From: Methylomonas sp. AM2-LC
GTDB lineage: Bacteria > Pseudomonadota > Gammaproteobacteria > Methylococcales > Methylomonadaceae
Length of the DNA: 64,000 nucleotides
Assembly (NCBI RefSeq): GCF_039904985.1
Contig: NZ_CP157005.1
Location: forward strand, 4,483,501 to 4,547,500
Reading direction: 5' to 3'
Within the stretch, counting starts at the first letter, position 1. Each line of letters begins with the position of its first letter. The notes under the pieces are model-generated. The model searched no databases and had not been told where the DNA came from. It saw nothing but the letters and a program-made list of their open reading frames with translations. Below are positions 36,551 through 46,273 of the stretch, piece after piece. The position numbers and the translations under genes are program-made.

Positions 36551-37038
36551 TTCAATGTTGAAATATCAATAAATTCTTCTGGATTTAAAAGCTTATCCAC
36601 ATCCAAAAGCATTACCATACCGCTCTCTCTAACATACATACCACGAATATAACAAGTATTTATTTTAGAACCCAGATTGGGTGCTTCCTTAATATCGGCT
36701 AGATTAATATCAAAAACATCAGATACTGCATCAGCAACCATGCCTATTATCAAATTAACAGTCTGAGGGGTTTTAATAGACAAAACGATTACTACTGTGG
36801 TTGGGGTATATTCCAAACCTGCAATATTAAAACGTTCACGTAGGTCGATAATAGGAACTATGCATCCTCTTAAGTTGAGTGCTCCTTTTACAAAATCAGG
36901 CGTATTCGGCAGTTTTCTAACAGGTTCCCATCCGCGAATCTCCTGAACCTTAAGAATTTCAATGCCATAAGCATCTCCAGCTAACTCAAAAGTCAGAAAT
37001 TGTTCGATTTGTTTTTCAGGCAAACTCTGTAGTGTCAT
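36547..37038 (-). CDS. cheW: Chemotaxis coupling protein CheW (second copy)
   Basis: A 163-residue CheW that links receptors to the CheA kinase. The SH3-like double barrel carries YGIEILKVQEIRGWEPVRKL (about 24-43), LNLRGCIVPIIDLRERF (about 53-69) and the C-terminal MLLDVDKLL. It shares most of its landmark segments with the CheW at 42050-42559, so the operon holds two paralogues. Its stop overlaps parA. It lies directly downstream of the split receptor, so the insertion there may reduce its transcription unless the IS provides an outward promoter. Confidence 0.94.
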   Translation of the reverse strand: MTLQSLPEKQIEQFLTFELAGDAYGIEILKVQEIRGWEPVRKLPNTPDFVKGALNLRGCIVPIIDLRERFNIAGLEYTPTTVVIVLSIKTPQTVNLIIGMVADAVSDVFDINLADIKEAPNLGSKINTCYIRGMYVRESGMVMLLDVDKLLNPEEFIDISTLK

Positions 37039-37080
37039 GAATTCATATCCTAAAGAAACTAGGGAAAAATAGACTTTTCA

Positions 37081-38857
37081 TCAAAAATCTTGCCATTCAT
37101 CTTCTGAGGAGATGCTTTGCTGATACCCCGATTTCTTATACGATTCTACAGCCACTTTTTTAGTGCTTTCGGTGTTTGCCTGTTTAACTTTATCCGCCTT
37201 TATCTCATTTAAACCAGGACGATGATCGGCCATATTGATTGTTTTATTAGTTTTAAAGAATGCCAATATATCCACCATATTAGTGGATAAATCACTCATT
37301 GATACGCTAGCTGCGGATGCCTGCTCAGCTAAGGCAGCATTTTGTTGTGTAATCTCATCCATTTGCGATACGGCCTGATTGACCTGTCCTATACCCGCTG
37401 ATTGCTCTACACTGGCTGCAGCAATTTCAGCCACAATATCGCCGACTTTCTTTACCCCAGCGACAATTTCACTCAGAGCTTTACCTGTTTCGTTAACAAA
37501 CTCGGTACCCGCACGCACTTTTTGTACACTATTTTGAATCAGTTCTTTACTTTCTTTAGCGGCGGTAGCACTACGCTGCGCTAAATTTCTCACTTCGGTA
37601 GCTACAACGGAAAAGCCACGTCCTTGTTCACCCGCTCGAGCGGCTTCCACTGAAGCATTTAAAGCTAATAAATTGGTTTGGAAAGCAATTTCATCAATTA
37701 CACCAATAATATCGGCAATTTTATTGCTACTTTCGTTAATTTCTTGCATAGCTAAAACAGCCGCTTTTACCACCTTACCACCATTTTCAGCCAATTCTTT
37801 GGCATTATTGGCTACCAGATTGGCTTGTTGCGCATTACTCGCGTTATTTTTTACTGTGCCGGTTAACTCTTCCATACTGGCTGCAGTTTGCTCAAGATTG
37901 GCCGCTTGCTGTTCGGCTCTTTGTGATAAGTTATTATTACCACTCGCAATTTCTTGCGAAGAGTTATTAATAAAATTGGCAGACTCGCTGACTTGGCCAA
38001 AAATATCGCTCAGTTTATCAAGAGTTGCATTAATATCATTTTTACAATTTAGATAATCTCCCTGATAATCGCTCTCAATTCGCTGAGTTAAATCACCTTC
38101 TGCCATTGATTGCATCGTGTTGCCTATATCACTAAACACGCGTTCAATAATATCGCTCAAAGCATTAATGCCTTCACTGAGTTTTTGAAAAAAGCCATTT
38201 TTATCATCGAGAGATATGCGATTTGATAATTCTCCAGCTTTTACAGCTTCGACGATAGCTTCGATTTCTTGTTCAATTTTAACTTCGTGAGTTCTATCCA
38301 ACCATTCCACTACAATACCGATCCGCTCTCCGTCAGTATTGATGACAGGATTGGCAACAATATTCATATACCGCCCACCAATAAACAGCTGCGATGAGAA
38401 GGTACTGGTTAAATTGCCAAGTAATCCACGTTGATGTGCCGGATTTTTATGAAATTGATCAATATTGGCACCTAACAGCTTATTTGCATCAAAATTGGGT
38501 AATTGCTTACGAATATCTGACTGAGCATTTTGAAACATGGCCAATACCGTATTATTCATATAAATAATTTCTTGATTTGGATTAGCCACCATTACACAGG
38601 ATTGCACATTATCTAAAGCCTGTTTAATCAGTAAGTTTTTTTGCGCCTGGTCTCTGGCCTCACTTAATTCAGAATATAACTTGATTTGCATATTCTGCAA
38701 CCCCCTCAACATCTCGCCAAACTCATCAGCTTCATCCAGATTAATGCGGTTTTTATAATGATCATTGGCTAAGCGACTGAACACACTATTCACAACATTA
38801 ATACTTTTGGCAATATGTCTGATAACAAAAAAAGCAATAGTTAATGCAAAAAACAAC
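37081..38857 (-). pseudogene. Chemoreceptor, C-terminal part of gene split by IS66 element
   Basis: The downstream half (591 codons) of a chemoreceptor interrupted by the IS at 38858-40596. From a TTG at 38856 it encodes the second transmembrane helix ([14 protein letters not shown]), a HAMP domain, a PAS domain (about 85-190), a further HAMP-like region, and the full signalling hairpin with tip [20 protein letters not shown] (about 390-410). The C-terminus EWQDF fits the xWxxF pentapeptide that tethers CheR/CheB. Joined to the upstream part through one copy of AAAACAAC, the frame continues exactly. The fragment could be translated alone only if the weak TTG is used. Confidence 0.88.
38850..38857. 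repeat. Target-site duplication, left copy
   Basis: AAAACAAC here is repeated exactly at 40597-40604 on the other side of the IS. Eight bases is the duplication length expected for IS66-family insertion. Confidence 0.92.
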
Positions 38858-38901
38858 GTAACTATTCAGCGTAATTTATCACGCTCAGCGAATTTTGGTC
38901 G

Positions 38902-40332
38902 TCACCGTATAAAATCCGGCAATTTGCCATTAAAGAGCAGTGTCAACGCTTCGCTGGCTGATATGTTGTTTTTCCGGCATGTTGATAAATAACTTCGAAC
39001 ACGGCAAAAAATATCAGCACCTTCCTGACTACGAAAACAGCCTGAAATCTTTTGGTGAACCTTGGTCATTCTGATGTCGTTCTCTCCTTGGTTATTGGTA
39101 AAGGGTACCTTGGCATCAGTCATAAACCTTAAGGTTTGCTGCTCAAAGTTGATTAACCGCTCCAATAAGTTTCGCGATTTACTGCGTTTAAGTCGTCCCC
39201 GTTGTCCTTCCTTTCTCTCTGGGAGCGGGGGAGGACATTCCTGCTCAGCCTCTTTAAGAATTGCCCGATATTGATCGGTATAGCCTGCCGCTATAGAATC
39301 GGATAAAACACCGCCCTGGGCCTTAACAGCCTCATTGATAGAAACAAGCAACTCTCGCATATCCTTAGCCCATGCTTGGTTCTCTTGTTCTTCGGCATAG
39401 GTCAGCTCGCGCAAATGGTGAGCGTTACATAAGGCATGCAGGCAGTTCAACTGGAAATAGGGCTTCCAGTGATCGTGGCAGAGAATACCTGTAAAACGGG
39501 TTAAAACATTCATAGCGGTTATTGCTTCCATGCCGCGTTTGGCGTGGGCGTAAAAGAGCGTCCATTGCTGGTTCGAAATACAGTGCAGCCAATGATTTTT
39601 CCCATTGATGTTGATCCCGGTCTCATCGGAATGCAATAGGGACGAGGCGAGTATTTTCGTGATGAGTTTCAATTCAAATTGTTCGAGCAAATGATAAGCT
39701 TGCTGGTTAAATTCAAAGATTGAGCCGACACTGATCGGTAGTTGGAATTGATCCTGAAATTGCTCTTGAACACGTTGGTAGGGAATGAGTTGATATTGAG
39801 ACAAATACACGGCCTGTGCTTTGACGCCATTCCCGTATTGCACCGCTTTAGTGACTTCAACCGGAAAAGAGGCTGTAAAACGTTTGCCAAATTGATCTTC
39901 CAGAACTTGAGCGCGGTATTCGGTCACAAGGCGCTGAATCTCAATATCAAATACTTGGCGGATCTCAAAACCAACTTCCTGATAGTTCCCTGGTGGTAAA
40001 GTCGCCCGATCTAATTCCAGAATTTCAATTTCATCGGGATCGTCCACTTTTTTTAAAGTTGTACCTATCCGACCGAACTGCCCACCGCGCTTTCTATTTT
40101 TGCCTTTGTTCTCGTCATCGCCACTGACTTTGTCTTGATCTTTAAAACGATCCGTAGAAGGCGGTTTGCTGCTATTTCGGCTAGTCAGGCTTAAACGATT
40201 AGCCATTATTTGAATCAGCATGATCATGACTTCTAAGGTCGCACGCAAAGCTGATGACATATGCTCTTCATCAGCGATCAGTTGCTGAACTTTTTTGATG
40301 GTGTCTTCAATGTTGATATTATCGACAGTCAA
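38902..40332 (-). CDS. IS66-family transposase
   Basis: A 476-residue transposase. A predicted coiled-coil N-terminus is followed by the family signature SRNSSKPPSTDRF (about 51-63). The catalytic residues are in LHSDETGIN (about 238), ILCHDHWKPYF (about 288) and TNNQGENDIRM (about 425); NAHHLRELTY is also typical of IS66. The frame appears intact. The only start I see is TTG at 40332, with no clear Shine-Dalgarno sequence and a perfect 10-bp-stem hairpin just upstream, which suggests weak, controlled translation. Confidence 0.93.
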   Translation of the reverse strand: MTVDNINIEDTIKKVQQLIADEEHMSSALRATLEVMIMLIQIMANRLSLTSRNSSKPPSTDRFKDQDKVSGDDENKGKNRKRGGQFGRIGTTLKKVDDPDEIEILELDRATLPPGNYQEVGFEIRQVFDIEIQRLVTEYRAQVLEDQFGKRFTASFPVEVTKAVQYGNGVKAQAVYLSQYQLIPYQRVQEQFQDQFQLPISVGSIFEFNQQAYHLLEQFELKLITKILASSLLHSDETGININGKNHWLHCISNQQWTLFYAHAKRGMEAITAMNVLTRFTGILCHDHWKPYFQLNCLHALCNAHHLRELTYAEEQENQAWAKDMRELLVSINEAVKAQGGVLSDSIAAGYTDQYRAILKEAEQECPPPLPERKEGQRGRLKRSKSRNLLERLINFEQQTLRFMTDAKVPFTNNQGENDIRMTKVHQKISGCFRSQEGADIFCRVRSYLSTCRKNNISASEALTLLFNGKLPDFIR

Positions 40333-40338
40333 ACTAAT

Positions 40339-40368
40339 ATACCGCTAAACCGTTACTGTTAGCGGTAT
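40339..40368 (-). promoter_or_regulatory. Hairpin just upstream of the IS66 transposase start
   Basis: ATACCGCTAA (40339-40348) and TTAGCGGTAT (40359-40368) pair perfectly around a 10-nt loop, ending 7 nt before the TTG start. In transposable elements such hairpins often limit transposase translation from read-through transcripts; that role here is inference. Confidence 0.5.
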
Positions 40369-40471
40369 TATAAGGCCAGTTTTAAAAGTCGATTTTTGCC
40401 TTCGAGGTTGCGATGTAGGCCACGAACGACCAAGAGTCACTACCCTTCTATTTAATGTTGCAATTGAGGAA

Positions 40472-40515
40472 TTGTAGTTGCCGAATGCGTAGCTAAATAC
40501 GTCATTCCACTACAA
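40472..40515. repeat. Second hairpin in the IS66 noncoding end
   Basis: TTGTAGT (40472-40478) pairs with ACTACAA (40509-40515), and inside it GAATGCGTA pairs with TACG-T-CATTC. It lies between the right terminal repeat and the transposase gene. It may be a subterminal transposase site or a transcription stop protecting the transposase gene. Confidence 0.45.
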
Positions 40516-40596
40516 GCTGGCAGTTCACTGAATTTTTTATTTTTCGACCAAAAACCTTGTCAAGCTTTTTTTTAATTATTTACGCTGAATAGTTAC

Positions 40597-40604
40597 AAAA
40601 CAAC
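40597..40604. repeat. Target-site duplication, right copy
   Basis: AAAACAAC, identical to 38850-38857. One copy belongs to the original receptor gene, where it encodes part of a membrane helix. Confidence 0.92.
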
Positions 40605-42013
40605 AAAGTAAAGACAATGGCAAGTAGTTCCCATTTTTCTTGTTCAACTTTATGAATCCGATTTTCTAATAATTGCTTTAAACTATTTTCTCCAACAATA
40701 TATAAGTTTTCAACACTCTGGATGGCTTTAGTGCCAGCATTAAAATACTGCTCGCTGGAACTAGCGGTGCTCTCGCCTTCAATTAAATTTGAGCGGATAT
40801 CTTTTAAATATTGTTGAACCACTGATTCAAAACTTGCCCGTTTGACACTAACAGCTGCAGCTACGGTATCATTATAGTGTGTCGCCTTTGCAGCAGATTC
40901 TGTTGCTTTGTCAAATAATGTCTGCGCCAACTGATATTTAACCATTAAATCTATTTTCTGTTTCTCCGTAAGCAATTGGCTATTGTAATTTAGGGCCAAA
41001 TAACTTCTTAAAAATACGAGCCTCTCCACCAACTCTGGGAGTTTGATAGAGTTCATGTCCATCAACCAGTAACTATCCAAATCTGGATCAAGTATCAAAT
41101 TGGAGTGATCGTTTAGCTCGCCAATAAACGTATATAAGGATTCAATAAATTTGCTTTGTTTTTGGTAAATATCTTCAGCAGTTAACAGCGTTGTATTTTC
41201 TGTAGACAGAGTTACCCAATTTTGTTTAATTGCGCGCCAGGCTTGGCTGGTTTTTAGAATCTCACCATATTTAGTATCCAAACTATCCAATACAGTAATA
41301 TCTGCATCAATAATGTGCCGAATTTGCTCAACTGCTGAAGTATCTATTTTTATATTTTGGTTTGAAATACCACTATAGTCACCAATATGTAGCAATAACC
41401 CAGTAAATGCAATGTGATATTCGGTACCCAAAACTTCTTGTTGCGCAAACTCAATAATCATATTTTTTTCTTTGACAACCCAAAGAATTGCAAGCAAAGC
41501 AGGCACCAAAAAAAATAAACTAGAAATAATTAACTTATTCTTTACTGATAATCTTTTAATGAAATTGATTTTTTCAAAAAAGCCACTGGGCCTGATAGTG
41601 GCTTTATGGTTACGTAATTGATCATAGAATTGTTCTGAACATCGAATTTCATCACGACTTGGGCTGTATCTTACAGATAAGAATCCCTCAATATTATTAT
41701 TTTTGTATATGGGTGTAACATTGGCTTCAACCCAATAATAATCCCCCGCTTTAGTCCTGTTCTTGACAAGTTGTCGCCAGGGCTTACCCTGATTAATCGT
41801 TGCCCACAGGTCTGCAAATGCTTCAACAGGCATATCAGGATGACGTACAATATTATGATCAGAGCCAATTAACTCTTCGGCTGTAAAACCACTTATTTCA
41901 ATAAAGTCATCATTTGCAAATGTGATTTTCCCTTTGAGATCAGTTTTGGTAACCAGGATGGTATTATCCTTCATCAAAACTTCGCGGTCAGTTACAGGGG
42001 TATTATGTTTCAT
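40597..42013 (-). pseudogene. Chemoreceptor, N-terminal part (Aer-like PAS sensor) of gene split by IS66 element
   Basis: The upstream half (~470 codons) of the interrupted receptor, starting ATG at 42013 with GGAG 8 nt before it. Residues ~10-120 form an Aer-like PAS domain (FANDDFIEISGF, HNIVRHPDMP, YYWVEANVTPIY), the type that senses redox or energy state. A first transmembrane helix (about 157-175), a ~240-residue helical outer domain and the start of the second helix follow. Translation now runs into the IS and stops at 40580. The kinase-control part is missing, so this product should not signal. Confidence 0.88.
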
Positions 42014-42049
42014 TACAAATTCTCCATAAAAACTTGAAAGGAGACAGGC

Positions 42050-42559
42050 CTAAGAATAATTGTCATGTTCATCAGTCACACCCTCCAGTTTTAATAATTT
42101 ATCGACATCCAAAAGTATCAACATCCGCTCATTTACCGAAACCAACCCATTGATAAATTCAGTACTTACTTTAGTACCAAAAGTGGGTGATATTTGGATA
42201 TTTTTTTTATCAACATTTATCACATCTGAAACCGTATCGACTACGATACCCATGATGCGAGTTTTCGCTTCAAAATGTGCTTGTAAGACGACAACTACAG
42301 TTAAAGGAGTATAGACAATATTGTCCAAATTGAATCTTTCACGAAGATCAATAATAGGTACAATAGAACCTCTTAGATTGACAACTCCTTTTTCATAGGC
42401 CGGTACGTTTGGTATACGTGACACGGGCTCCCAACTACGAATTTCCTGAACGCGTAAAATATCAACACCATACTCTTCATTACCCAAGGTAAAACTTAGG
42501 AACTGTAAACTATTCGTATCCGAAAATTCACTGCCTATGAGATTATTCAGTTCGGTCAT
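42050..42559 (-). CDS. cheW: Chemotaxis coupling protein CheW (first copy)
   Basis: A 169-residue CheW with FTLGNEEYGVDILRVQEIR, VVNLRGSIVPIIDLRERF and LILLDVDKLL. Two starts are possible: ATG at 42574, only 1 nt after the cheA stop with no ribosome-binding site, or ATG at 42559, which has AGGA 7 nt upstream. I prefer the latter. It couples the CheA kinase to the receptors of this operon and lies between cheA and the split receptor. Confidence 0.94.
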   Translation of the reverse strand: MTELNNLIGSEFSDTNSLQFLSFTLGNEEYGVDILRVQEIRSWEPVSRIPNVPAYEKGVVNLRGSIVPIIDLRERFNLDNIVYTPLTVVVVLQAHFEAKTRIMGIVVDTVSDVINVDKKNIQISPTFGTKVSTEFINGLVSVNERMLILLDVDKLLKLEGVTDEHDNYS

Positions 42560-42574
42560 CGTATTTTCCTGCAT

Positions 42575-44641
42575 TTATTGATTGGACAAACGTACCAAAC
42601 CGGGAATGTCGAGGATTAGAGCGACTGAACCATCTCCCAATATCGTTGCGGCAGAAACGCCTTCAACACGGCGATAATTGGCTTCTAGCGATTTTATGAC
42701 AACTTGTTGCTGCCCTAACAAGTCATCTACAAACAATCCGTAACGCTCACCTTGCCCTTCAACCACCACTAATAAACCTTCCGTTAGCTTAGTGGCTTTA
42801 ACATTCGGTACGTTAAAAATCTCGTGTAATCTGATAATCGGCAAATATATTCCGCGTAACAGAAAAGTTTCACCTTTACCGCCTACTCGATTTATCCGAT
42901 CTTCTTTGATATTCAGCGACTCGACAATTGAACCCAAAGGTAATATGTAAATCTCATCTCCCACGGCAATGGATTGCCCATCCAAAATCGCAAGGGTTAA
43001 TGGCAGATGAATTGCAATGGTTGATCCCTTGCCTAATTCAGAAATAATTTCAATATTTCCACCTAATGCCTGTATATTGCGACGCACAACATCCATACCA
43101 ACACCGCGCCCAGATATATCAGTCAGTTTTTCAGCGGTTGAAAAACCAGGCATAAAAATCAATTCATAGGTTTGCTTATCCGTTAAAACAGCATCAGTAG
43201 CAATTAGCCCTTTTTCAATCGCTTTGGCACGCAACATGCCTTTATCGAGGCCTTTACCATCATCTCGCACTTCGATAACAATATTGCCACCACGATGATA
43301 GGCTTCAAGAATAACTGTTCCTGTTTCGGATTTGCCTGCAGCCAGCCTGACTTCTGGCATTTCGATACCATGATCAAGGCTATTCCTGACCAGATGCACT
43401 AAAGGATCGCTTAACAATTCAACAACAGTTTTATCAACTTCAGTATTTTCTCCAATCAATTTGAGATCAATTTTTTTACCCAGTTTGCTACTGATATCCC
43501 TTGCCATTCGTGGAAATCGACTAAATACAAAGCTAATTGGCAACATACGGATATTCATTACGCTTTCCTGTAGCTCCCGGGTATGTCGCTCTAACTGGGA
43601 AAGTCCGTTTTTTAATTGATCAAGCTTAGTGACTTCAAAATGCTCGCCAACCAGACTAAGCATAGACTGCGTTATGACTAGTTCACCCACCATATTAATA
43701 AGAGTATCGATTTTACCGGTATCGACACGAATGGAATTGGAAACTTTTGCAACAGAAGATTTACTTTCGTCTTTATCTTCTTTATGGATAACCTCTGCAT
43801 GTTGAATAATCTCAGTTTTGTTGCTTAACTCGGCAACAGAAGCAATAACATTTAGAGAAACATCGCTGATATTGACATCAGGCAAATGAGTAGCCATTTG
43901 CGAATAAATTGCCTGCTTTGCTAAATCACATTCATCTTCAACCCAATCGAAAACTTCATCAATTGCATGAGCGGATATGGCACCATTTACAATCAATTTC
44001 CACGATAAATGGCAATCTTCTGCATCCAGATCATAAAGATCAGGCACACCTTGTAAATCGACATTAACGGTAAAATCACCCAACTCTGCCAGTTCTCTGA
44101 ACATCCGCACTGGATCGTTTCCTGTCCTTAATAAATTAACATGCGGACTGAAAGAGATTACCCAGCCTTCAACTTGAGAATCGGCAGCTACTGGTGTTGC
44201 GACATTAATAAGGGGGGGTATGAATTGATCAGATTGCGAAGAATTAACATCAGTATTATTTAACGCATTTTCCAGTGCTGCTTTATGTTCGGCTACACTA
44301 ACCAGATTAATTTCATCCTCATTTTGTATCGCACGTAACATTTCTCTAAGGCAATCAACTGAGCCCAAGAGTACATCTATGGCAGGTTTAGTCACTTTTC
44401 TGCGACCATCTCGCATTTCATCGAGCATGGTTTCCATCACATGGGTGAAATCAGAAACCGCGCTAAAGCCAAAAGTACCACTACCGCCTTTAATAGAATG
44501 TGCAGCCCTGAAAATTGTATTGATTTCATCAACATCTACATCACCCATATCAAGATTAAGTAATCCCGATTCCATGGTATCCAAGCCTTCGAAACTTTCT
44601 TCGAAAAATACTTGATGGAACTGTACCATATCGATAGACAT
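42575..44641 (-). CDS. cheA: Chemotaxis sensor histidine kinase CheA
   Basis: A 688-residue CheA. The P1 domain has the phosphorylated His in FRAAHSIKGGSGTFGF (about 47). A poorly conserved stretch follows (about 130-290), including a segment that may replace P2. Then come the P3 dimerisation helices (about 300-370), the P4 ATPase with LVHLVRNSLDHGIE (N box, about 407), VRDDGKGLD, PGFSTAE and GRGVGMDVV, and the P5 CheW-like domain (about 550-688). It phosphorylates CheY and CheB. It begins 25 bp after cheY. Confidence 0.96.
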   Translation of the reverse strand: MSIDMVQFHQVFFEESFEGLDTMESGLLNLDMGDVDVDEINTIFRAAHSIKGGSGTFGFSAVSDFTHVMETMLDEMRDGRRKVTKPAIDVLLGSVDCLREMLRAIQNEDEINLVSVAEHKAALENALNNTDVNSSQSDQFIPPLINVATPVAADSQVEGWVISFSPHVNLLRTGNDPVRMFRELAELGDFTVNVDLQGVPDLYDLDAEDCHLSWKLIVNGAISAHAIDEVFDWVEDECDLAKQAIYSQMATHLPDVNISDVSLNVIASVAELSNKTEIIQHAEVIHKEDKDESKSSVAKVSNSIRVDTGKIDTLINMVGELVITQSMLSLVGEHFEVTKLDQLKNGLSQLERHTRELQESVMNIRMLPISFVFSRFPRMARDISSKLGKKIDLKLIGENTEVDKTVVELLSDPLVHLVRNSLDHGIEMPEVRLAAGKSETGTVILEAYHRGGNIVIEVRDDGKGLDKGMLRAKAIEKGLIATDAVLTDKQTYELIFMPGFSTAEKLTDISGRGVGMDVVRRNIQALGGNIEIISELGKGSTIAIHLPLTLAILDGQSIAVGDEIYILPLGSIVESLNIKEDRINRVGGKGETFLLRGIYLPIIRLHEIFNVPNVKATKLTEGLLVVVEGQGERYGLFVDDLLGQQQVVIKSLEANYRRVEGVSAATILGDGSVALILDIPGLVRLSNQ

Positions 44642-44666
44642 AGATTTATCCGCTGTTAATTTGAGT

Positions 44667-45029
44667 TTATTCCATTACTTTTTTTATAGTTTTTAGTAGC
44701 TGATCTGGGTTAAACGGTTTAACAATCCACCCAGTAGCACCTGCATCTTTTCCTTGCTGCTTTTTGTCCATACCTGATTCGGTAGTCAACATCAACATGG
44801 GAGTAAATTTATAATTTGGTAAAGCTCTGAGATCTTTTATCAAACTTATGCCATCTTTATTAGGCATATTCACATCAGTCACTACGCAATCAAAAGTCTG
44901 AGCTTTAGCTTTATTCAACGCATCTAAACCATCAACGGCTTCGACTACATTGTACCCCGCACCTTTAAGTGTAAAAGATACCATTTGCCGCATAGAGGCT
45001 GAATCATCGACTGCAAGAATAGTTGCCAC
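44667..45029 (-). CDS. cheY: Chemotaxis response regulator CheY
   Basis: A 120-residue stand-alone receiver domain. The acidic pocket is AVDDSASMRQ (Asp7, Asp8), the phosphoacceptor Asp is in CVVTDVNMPNKDG (about 52), and Thr/Lys switch residues are in MLTTES and IVKPFNPDQ. It starts with GTG at 45029, with AGGAG 6 nt upstream. It is the first gene of the operon. Its output target (flagellar motor or pilus machinery) cannot be told from this window, since no flagellar genes are present. Confidence 0.94.
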   Translation of the reverse strand: MATILAVDDSASMRQMVSFTLKGAGYNVVEAVDGLDALNKAKAQTFDCVVTDVNMPNKDGISLIKDLRALPNYKFTPMLMLTTESGMDKKQQGKDAGATGWIVKPFNPDQLLKTIKKVME

Positions 45030-45295
45030 ATTTGTCTCCTAAAACATTTTCTGATTTACACAATCTAACATCAATATGAATAATGAACTGACATTAATAT
45101 CCATCGAGTGATGTTGTTCACGTTATTTTTTATTGTCACTGCAACTAGCGTTTCAATTGGTCAGAATACCCAATATTACGCATAACAACTCTACAGACAA
45201 TATAAAATAAAACTTCCTCACCACACGTTTATAAGCATATTCAATTGTTATAAGCCATTAATTAATATTAATAATGTAAAATCCTGAAAATATAA
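45030..45295 (-). promoter_or_regulatory. Probable promoter region of the chemosensory operon
   Basis: 266 bp of AT-rich DNA between the start of cheY and the end of mdh. It must contain the che operon promoter and the mdh 3' end. I could not identify a convincing promoter hexamer pair or an intrinsic terminator for mdh. Confidence 0.4.
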
Positions 45296-46273
45296 CTAGA
45301 GCAAATGTTTAATGGCATCTCGTTCTTCTTTTAATTCTTGCTCGTTAAGTTTTAATCTATGTAAACTAAATTCATTTAAATCTAGTCCCTTAACAATATT
45401 CACACGACCTTCTTTTACGGTAACCGGAAAAGAATAAACTAAGCCTTCTGCAATACCATAACTACCATCTGAGGCAACCGCCATACTTACCCAATCGCCA
45501 GGGTCTGTTCCCTCAATAATCTTACGCATATGCACAATCGCAGCATTCGCTGCCGACGCTGCACTCGATTGACCGCGAGCTTTGATAACTTCCGTACCTC
45601 TATATTGCACAGTTGGAATAAATTCATTCAGAAACCAACTATTATCCACCAAACTTAAAGCATCAATACCATTTACCTTGGCATGATGTAAATCCGGATA
45701 TTGGGTACAGGAGTGATTACCCCAGACCGTAACATTTTTTATACAGGTAGTCGCTAATCCACACTTTAAAGCCAGTTGACTAATTGCACGGGTATGATCA
45801 AGCATAGTCATTGCTGCAAAACAATCAGGTTCTAAATCGGGTGCATTCTTAATAGCAATTAATGCGTTGGTGTTTGCTGGATTACCTGTTATCAATACCT
45901 TTACTTTACGATTTGCAACTTCATTCAAAATCCGTCCTTGTACTGCAAAAATTTCCGCATTCTGCTGTAATAAATCACTTCTTAACATACCCTGTTTACG
46001 TGGCTTAGCGCCCACTAAAAAAGCATAATCTACCCCCGAAAATGCTTCTCTCGGATTATCGGTTACTACAATTTTGTGTAACAACGGATAAGCACAATCG
46101 TATAGTTCCATTAAAACACCGTCCAGCATACCTAACGCCGGGGTAATTTCTAATAATCTCAAAACTATTGGCTGATCTGGGCCTAATAATTCACCTGCAG
46201 CTAACCTGAATAATAATGAATAACTAATTTGACCAGCTGCGCCTGTTACCACAATTTCAACGGGGGTCTTCAT
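45296..46273 (-). CDS. mdh: Malate dehydrogenase (NAD-dependent)
   Basis: A 325-residue malate dehydrogenase of the cytosolic-type group. The nucleotide-binding start is [18 protein letters not shown] (about 8-25), substrate arginines lie in [16 protein letters not shown], and the catalytic His is in [14 protein letters not shown] (about 185). It interconverts malate and oxaloacetate in the TCA cycle and in the serine pathway. It is divergent from mtdA-gck-glyA-fhs, which supports a link with C1 assimilation. Confidence 0.94.
   Translation of the reverse strand: MKTPVEIVVTGAAGQISYSLLFRLAAGELLGPDQPIVLRLLEITPALGMLDGVLMELYDCAYPLLHKIVVTDNPREAFSGVDYAFLVGAKPRKQGMLRSDLLQQNAEIFAVQGRILNEVANRKVKVLITGNPANTNALIAIKNAPDLEPDCFAAMTMLDHTRAISQLALKCGLATTCIKNVTVWGNHSCTQYPDLHHAKVNGIDALSLVDNSWFLNEFIPTVQYRGTEVIKARGQSSAASAANAAIVHMRKIIEGTDPGDWVSMAVASDGSYGIAEGLVYSFPVTVKEGRVNIVKGLDLNEFSLHRLKLNEQELKEERDAIKHLL

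Larger units (their letters stand above)
38858..40596 (-). mobile_element. IS66-family insertion sequence inside a chemoreceptor gene
   Basis: A 1739-bp element with 17-bp perfect terminal inverted repeats (GTAACTATTCAGCGTAA at 38858-38874, its complement at 40580-40596) and an exact 8-bp target duplication. It carries one transposase gene and no tnpA/tnpB helpers, as in the ISBst12-like branch of IS66. About 260 bp upstream of the transposase contain two strong hairpins. The perfect repeats and duplication point to a recent insertion. Confidence 0.95.

Noticed and set aside
38902..40332. Passenger or cargo gene in the IS66 element
   Set aside because: The only substantial frame is the transposase; no accessory tnpA/tnpB or cargo fits between the terminal repeats.
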